Positions 12,765-15,385 of a stretch of DNA of 15,385 bases are shown in pieces. Position numbers and translations under genes: made by a program. The stretch spans positions 1 through 15,385 of the forward strand of contig CAYJME010000060.1 of assembly GCA_964370795.1 (NCBI GenBank), in the 5' to 3' direction. The notes beneath the pieces are model-generated. The model was not told the origin of the DNA. It ran no database searches and was given only the letters and a program-made list of their open reading frames with translations. Origin of the DNA: JAHFOW01 sp964370795. Lineage in GTDB: Bacteria; Planctomycetota; Brocadiia; Brocadiales; Brocadiaceae. Within the stretch, counting starts at the first letter, position 1; every line of letters begins with the position of its first letter.

Positions 12765-15164
12765 CTATTTCGTAGTAAAGAATCTTTCATCCCCATAACT
12801 GGTACCGTCTTTATTCTTTGCCGCTATCCGGTAGTAGTATTTTGTTTGAGATGTTAATCCACTTATGTCAATGCGTACCTTCTTATTTATTGAACCCTTC
12901 ACCGTCTTTTTTGATGAATTTGCGTTATAAGAACCACTGGTCGTTCCGTACTGGAACCATGCCCTTGTTGTTAATCCATGGGCATTTACTATCCCGTTCA
13001 AGGTAGCCGAGTTATTTGTTACCTTTGTCGCAGAGTTCGTTTTTATGGTCGGTTTGTTAAAAAGAATTTTTGATACAAAGGCATCCCCACTTCCCGCATT
13101 GCCTCCCTGTATAGCATGGGCCGTGGGGAAGTCGGTTGACTCAGTATACCCCGTGACATACGCATTCCCGGCGGTGTCCACGGCGATTTCTAAGCCTCTA
13201 TCCAAATCACTTCCTCCCAGGTATGTGGAGTACACCAGGGCGCTGCCTGCGGCATTGAGCTTGGTTATGAAGACATCATCATCTCCCGCATTGCTGTCCT
13301 GTATGGCATTAGCCGTGGGAAAGTTGGTTGAATAAGTCTGCCCCGTGACATACGCATTCCCGATTGTGTCCACGGCGATTTCTAAGCCTGTATCCAAATC
13401 ACTTCCTCCCAGGTATGTGGAGTACGCCAGGGCGCTGCCTGCGGCATTGAGCTTGGTTATGAAGACATCAATATATCCCGCATTGCTGCTCTGTATGGCG
13501 TTTTTTGTGGGAAAGTTGGTTGAATTAGTCTGCCCCGTGACATACGCATCCCCGGCGGTGTTCACGGTGATTCCATAGCCTTGATCAGAACTACTCCCCC
13601 CCAGATAGGTAGAGTACGCCAGGGCGCTGCCTGCGGCATTGAGCTTGGTTATGAAGACGTCAATATATCCCGCATTGCTGCCCTGTATGGCGTTTTTTAT
13701 GGGAAAATTGGTTGAATTAGTCTGTCCCGTGACATACGCATCCCCGGCGGTGCCCACGACTATTCCAGTGCCAAAATCAGCAGCACTCCCCCCCAGGTAG
13801 GTGGAGTACGCCAGGGCGCTGCCTGCGGCATTGAGCTTGGTTATAAAGGCATCATAACCTCCCGCAAAGCTTCCCTGGATAGCATGGGCAGTGGGAAAGT
13901 TGGCTGAATTAGTCCACCCCGTAACATACGCATTCCTTGCGGTGTCTACGGCAATTCCTAAGCCTGTATCCAAATCACTTCCCCCCAGGTAGGTGGAGTA
14001 CACCAGGGCGCTGCCCGCGGCATTGAGCTTGGTTATGAAGACATCAATATATCCCGCATTGCTGCCCTGTATGGCGTTTTTTGTGGGAAAGTTGGTTGAA
14101 TAAGTATACCCCGTGACATACGCATTCCCGTCTGTGTCCACGGCGATTCCATAGCCAACATCAATGTTACTCCCCCCCAGATAGGTGGAGTATGCAAGGG
14201 TAGGATCGATAATGAGAGGCTGCGATCTATCATACTTTGCCACCTGGAAACCGTACATAAATTTGGGATTTTGGACTTTAGATTTTGGATTGTGAACGCC
14301 GGACTCAGCACTCTTGACTCTGAACTTTCCCTCAATTTCAATCCTCTTCCCGTCAATCTCCTGATAAACATACGGTTTCTTCTGGATGAGTTTACCGTCT
14401 TTGAGGCTTACCTCCAGTTCACCATGCTCAGTAACCCGTAAACCCGTAATACCTTCGTAGGAAAACTTAACATGTGATGGATTGGCTCCTGGTTTGACAA
14501 TGATATCGTACTCCAGTTGCTGGTTATTCCCATAAAATTTTATGTCAATACCCTTGTACATCTCTTTATACACCACCGACTGATACGTAGGGATGTTCGT
14601 CTTCCACCTTGCAGGGTCATTCCCGATAAAGTAATTGACCTTACCCTCCAGCAACCCTTTAGCAAAGACTTCCGGGTTCTTGTTTGCGCCGAGGGGAAGG
14701 AGTTTAACCATTGCGGATTCCTTCATGGTAGGAGCCAACTCCTGTTGGCGACTATCGGGAATTGTATTCTGGGCTATCGCCGTCGGGAGACGGCGCCTAC
14801 CAGACATGTGCCCACTGCCTTTTGTCTCCTTGTTGCTGTCTTCAGACCTCTGCATACGGACCAACGACAGATACACCCCTCTTTTGGTAAAGTACAGTGA
14901 ATGGCCGCCGCCCCTTTCATAAAACTTTACGCCTTCATCTACCTGGCCGTCATTTTGAATAAAATAAAGGGGTAACTTTCCATATATGTCTTGCACCCTT
15001 GCCTTCATATACTCATCTAAGCATTGATTGTTCGTTGACTGAATATCTGTGCTTCCCAATGGGGCGCTATATACATCGTGGCAGATAGTGGCAAGCAACA
15101 AAACCGCTATACATCTCAACAAATTATATCTATTCTTCATAAAGTTAAAAAACAGGTATTTCAT
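12765..15164 (-). CDS. Secreted DUF7948 / SBBP beta-propeller-repeat protein with C-terminal fibronectin-III-like domain
   Basis: A 799-residue exported protein. AAGGAG about 11 bases before the ATG at 15164 supports that start over the internal ATG at 15140. Residues 11-34 are a signal peptide (LLRCIAVLLLATICHDVYSA). The N-terminal domain (about 60-320) has the family opening PLYFIQNDGQVDEGVKFYER, GVYLSL, GKVNYFIGNDPARWKTNIPT, VVYKEMYKGIDIKFYG and the end YDRSQPLIIDP. Six SBBP repeats of 64 residues follow (325 to about 705), each with YSTYLGGS, DxGNAYVTG(x)T, (S/T)xNFP and DVFITKLNAAGSAL. The last about 90 residues are a fibronectin-III-like domain (ATLNGIVNAHGLTTRAWFQY, then YYYRIAAKNKDGTSYG). 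Such proteins are cell-surface or extracellular, probably binding or structural, with no known enzymatic role. Two repeat-derived stretches lie inside the N-terminal domain at 122-146 and about 284-301. It is convergent with the kinase gene. Confidence 0.93.
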   Translation of the reverse strand: MKYLFFNFMKNRYNLLRCIAVLLLATICHDVYSAPLGSTDIQSTNNQCLDEYMKARVQDIYGKLPLYFIQNDGQVDEGVKFYERGGGHSLYFTKRGVYLSLVRMQRSEDSNKETKGSGHMSGRRRLPTAIAQNTIPDSRQQELAPTMKESAMVKLLPLGANKNPEVFAKGLLEGKVNYFIGNDPARWKTNIPTYQSVVYKEMYKGIDIKFYGNNQQLEYDIIVKPGANPSHVKFSYEGITGLRVTEHGELEVSLKDGKLIQKKPYVYQEIDGKRIEIEGKFRVKSAESGVHNPKSKVQNPKFMYGFQVAKYDRSQPLIIDPTLAYSTYLGGSNIDVGYGIAVDTDGNAYVTGYTYSTNFPTKNAIQGSNAGYIDVFITKLNAAGSALVYSTYLGGSDLDTGLGIAVDTARNAYVTGWTNSANFPTAHAIQGSFAGGYDAFITKLNAAGSALAYSTYLGGSAADFGTGIVVGTAGDAYVTGQTNSTNFPIKNAIQGSNAGYIDVFITKLNAAGSALAYSTYLGGSSSDQGYGITVNTAGDAYVTGQTNSTNFPTKNAIQSSNAGYIDVFITKLNAAGSALAYSTYLGGSDLDTGLEIAVDTIGNAYVTGQTYSTNFPTANAIQDSNAGDDDVFITKLNAAGSALVYSTYLGGSDLDRGLEIAVDTAGNAYVTGYTESTDFPTAHAIQGGNAGSGDAFVSKILFNKPTIKTNSATKVTNNSATLNGIVNAHGLTTRAWFQYGTTSGSYNANSSKKTVKGSINKKVRIDISGLTSQTKYYYRIAAKNKDGTSYGDERFFTTK
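13052..14192 (-). repeat. Six tandem 192-bp SBBP-coding repeats
   Basis: Six units with a 192-base period encode the propeller blades. Long blocks are nearly identical between units at the DNA level, for example the plus-strand block AGGGCGCTGCCTGCGGCATT found in most junctions. Such identity points to recent duplication or gene conversion and makes the copy number prone to change. Confidence 0.85.
14265..14327. repeat. Simple-sequence insert in the SBBP gene (GATTTTGGA motif)
   Basis: GATTTTGGA occurs at 14267-14275 and again at 14281-14289, a 14-base spacing. It is followed by a degenerate ACTCAGCACTCTTGACTCTG stretch. Translated on the minus strand this gives residues about 284-301 (AESGVHNPKSKVQNPK), which interrupt the expected join between the KFRV strand and YGFQVAKYD of the DUF7948 domain. 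It keeps the frame. Confidence 0.5.
14727..14801. repeat. 75-bp two-hairpin palindromic element inside the SBBP gene, in frame
   Basis: Outer arms GGTAGG (14727-14732) and CCTACC (14796-14801) enclose two perfect 6-bp hairpins with 4-base loops: GCCAAC/GTTGGC (14734-14749) and GCCGTC/GACGGC (14779-14794). The element is exactly 75 bases, 25 codons, and is read through as residues about 122-146 (GRRRLPTAIAQ, then DSRQQELAPT). The architecture matches the intergenic element at 2839-2911. It falls in a loop between GVYLSL and the VKLLPLGAN strand of the domain, where insertion should be tolerated. Confidence 0.75.
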
Positions 15165-15336
15165 AGATTTCCCGTCTCCTTTCCCCTTAGCGTTTGTAAA
15201 TTGTGAGAGTTGTTAATTGTAGGACACCATAAACTAAAATCTATAGTATTACTGTGTAAAAACATCTTTTTGTGTGAGTTTTTCACAACTCCCTTCATCC
15301 CCTTTATCAAGAGGTACTGTTTGTTTATGGGAGAAA

Positions 15337-15363
15337 GATTGCTTCGCTTCGCTCGCAATGACA
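15337..15363. repeat. Dispersed short repeat at the window end
   Basis: GATTGCTTCGCTTCGCTCGC, followed by AATGACA, has ATTGC/GCAAT ends around a CTTCG-rich core. It is typical in form of short dispersed repeats of environmental bacteria. The region 15165-15385 upstream of the SBBP gene holds this element and otherwise shows only the AAGGAG ribosome site. No other gene is supported there. Confidence 0.45.
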
Positions 15364-15385
15364 GAATAAGGTCACAATGGCCGGT

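Noticed and set aside
13052..14192. CRISPR-like or satellite array because of regular repeats
   Set aside because: The 192-bp period is coding (64 residues) and encodes recognisable SBBP blades with no unique spacers.
14517..14900. 127-codon plus-strand ORF opposite the SBBP gene
   Set aside because: It is antisense to a well-supported coding region, runs through the palindromic insert and matches no known pattern.
15161..15358. 65-codon minus-strand ORF upstream of the SBBP gene
   Set aside because: It has no recognisable protein features, overlaps the SBBP start and contains the dispersed repeat at 15337-15363. It occupies the leader region of that gene.

Overview
The window reads as part of a chromosome from an environmental, repeat-rich Gram-negative bacterium. 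The best fit is an anammox-type planctomycete (Brocadiales). This is an inference from three things: a DUF7948/SBBP beta-propeller protein, a multi-PAS receptor paired with a Hanks-type kinase, and many dispersed palindromic repeats of the sort common in such genomes. Nitrospirota or deltaproteobacterial lineages are not excluded. No rRNA, tRNA, CRISPR array or transposase gene was seen.

Region 1 (1-8758, all minus strand, read right to left) is a heavy-metal and cation efflux locus. In transcription order it holds a small Cys/His-rich secreted or membrane protein (8758-8363), a TolC/CzcC-type outer-membrane channel (8222-6888), a YnfA-family four-helix membrane protein (6810-6472), a predicted lipoprotein with an FMN-binding-like domain (6146-5538), and a 55-codon small ORF whose 3' half is repeat sequence (5501-5334). 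These are followed by a P1B-type metal ATPase (5322-3088), a CzcB/CusB-type periplasmic adaptor (2797-1277) and the N-terminal third of a CzcA/CusA-type RND pump (1103 to beyond base 1). The channel, adaptor and RND pump would form a tripartite envelope-spanning efflux system. The P-type ATPase would move metal from cytosol to periplasm. That ATPase is broken: a GC-rich palindromic element sits inside the reading frame and brings an in-frame TAA. It also has a Cys-Ser-Cys transmembrane metal motif instead of Cys-Pro-Cys.

Region 2 (8936-12438, plus strand) is a two-gene signalling unit, divergent from the metal operon. A membrane receptor (dCache-like sensor, HAMP, then four PAS domains at an exact 127-residue period, with no output domain) lies two bases upstream of a short Ser/Thr-kinase-like protein. 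The kinase lacks a glycine-rich loop and has His in place of the Mg-binding Asn of the catalytic loop. The pair looks like a split sensor kinase and is the most interesting candidate system here.

Region 3 (12439-15385) contains a repeat-filled convergent intergenic space and a minus-strand secreted DUF7948/SBBP/fibronectin-III-like protein with six 64-residue repeats. Two short dispersed elements appear to have been absorbed in frame into its N-terminal half.

A unifying theme is the density of small palindromic elements. They lie between genes, inside genes without breaking them (14727-14801) and inside genes with breakage (3737-3783, probably 5342-5410).
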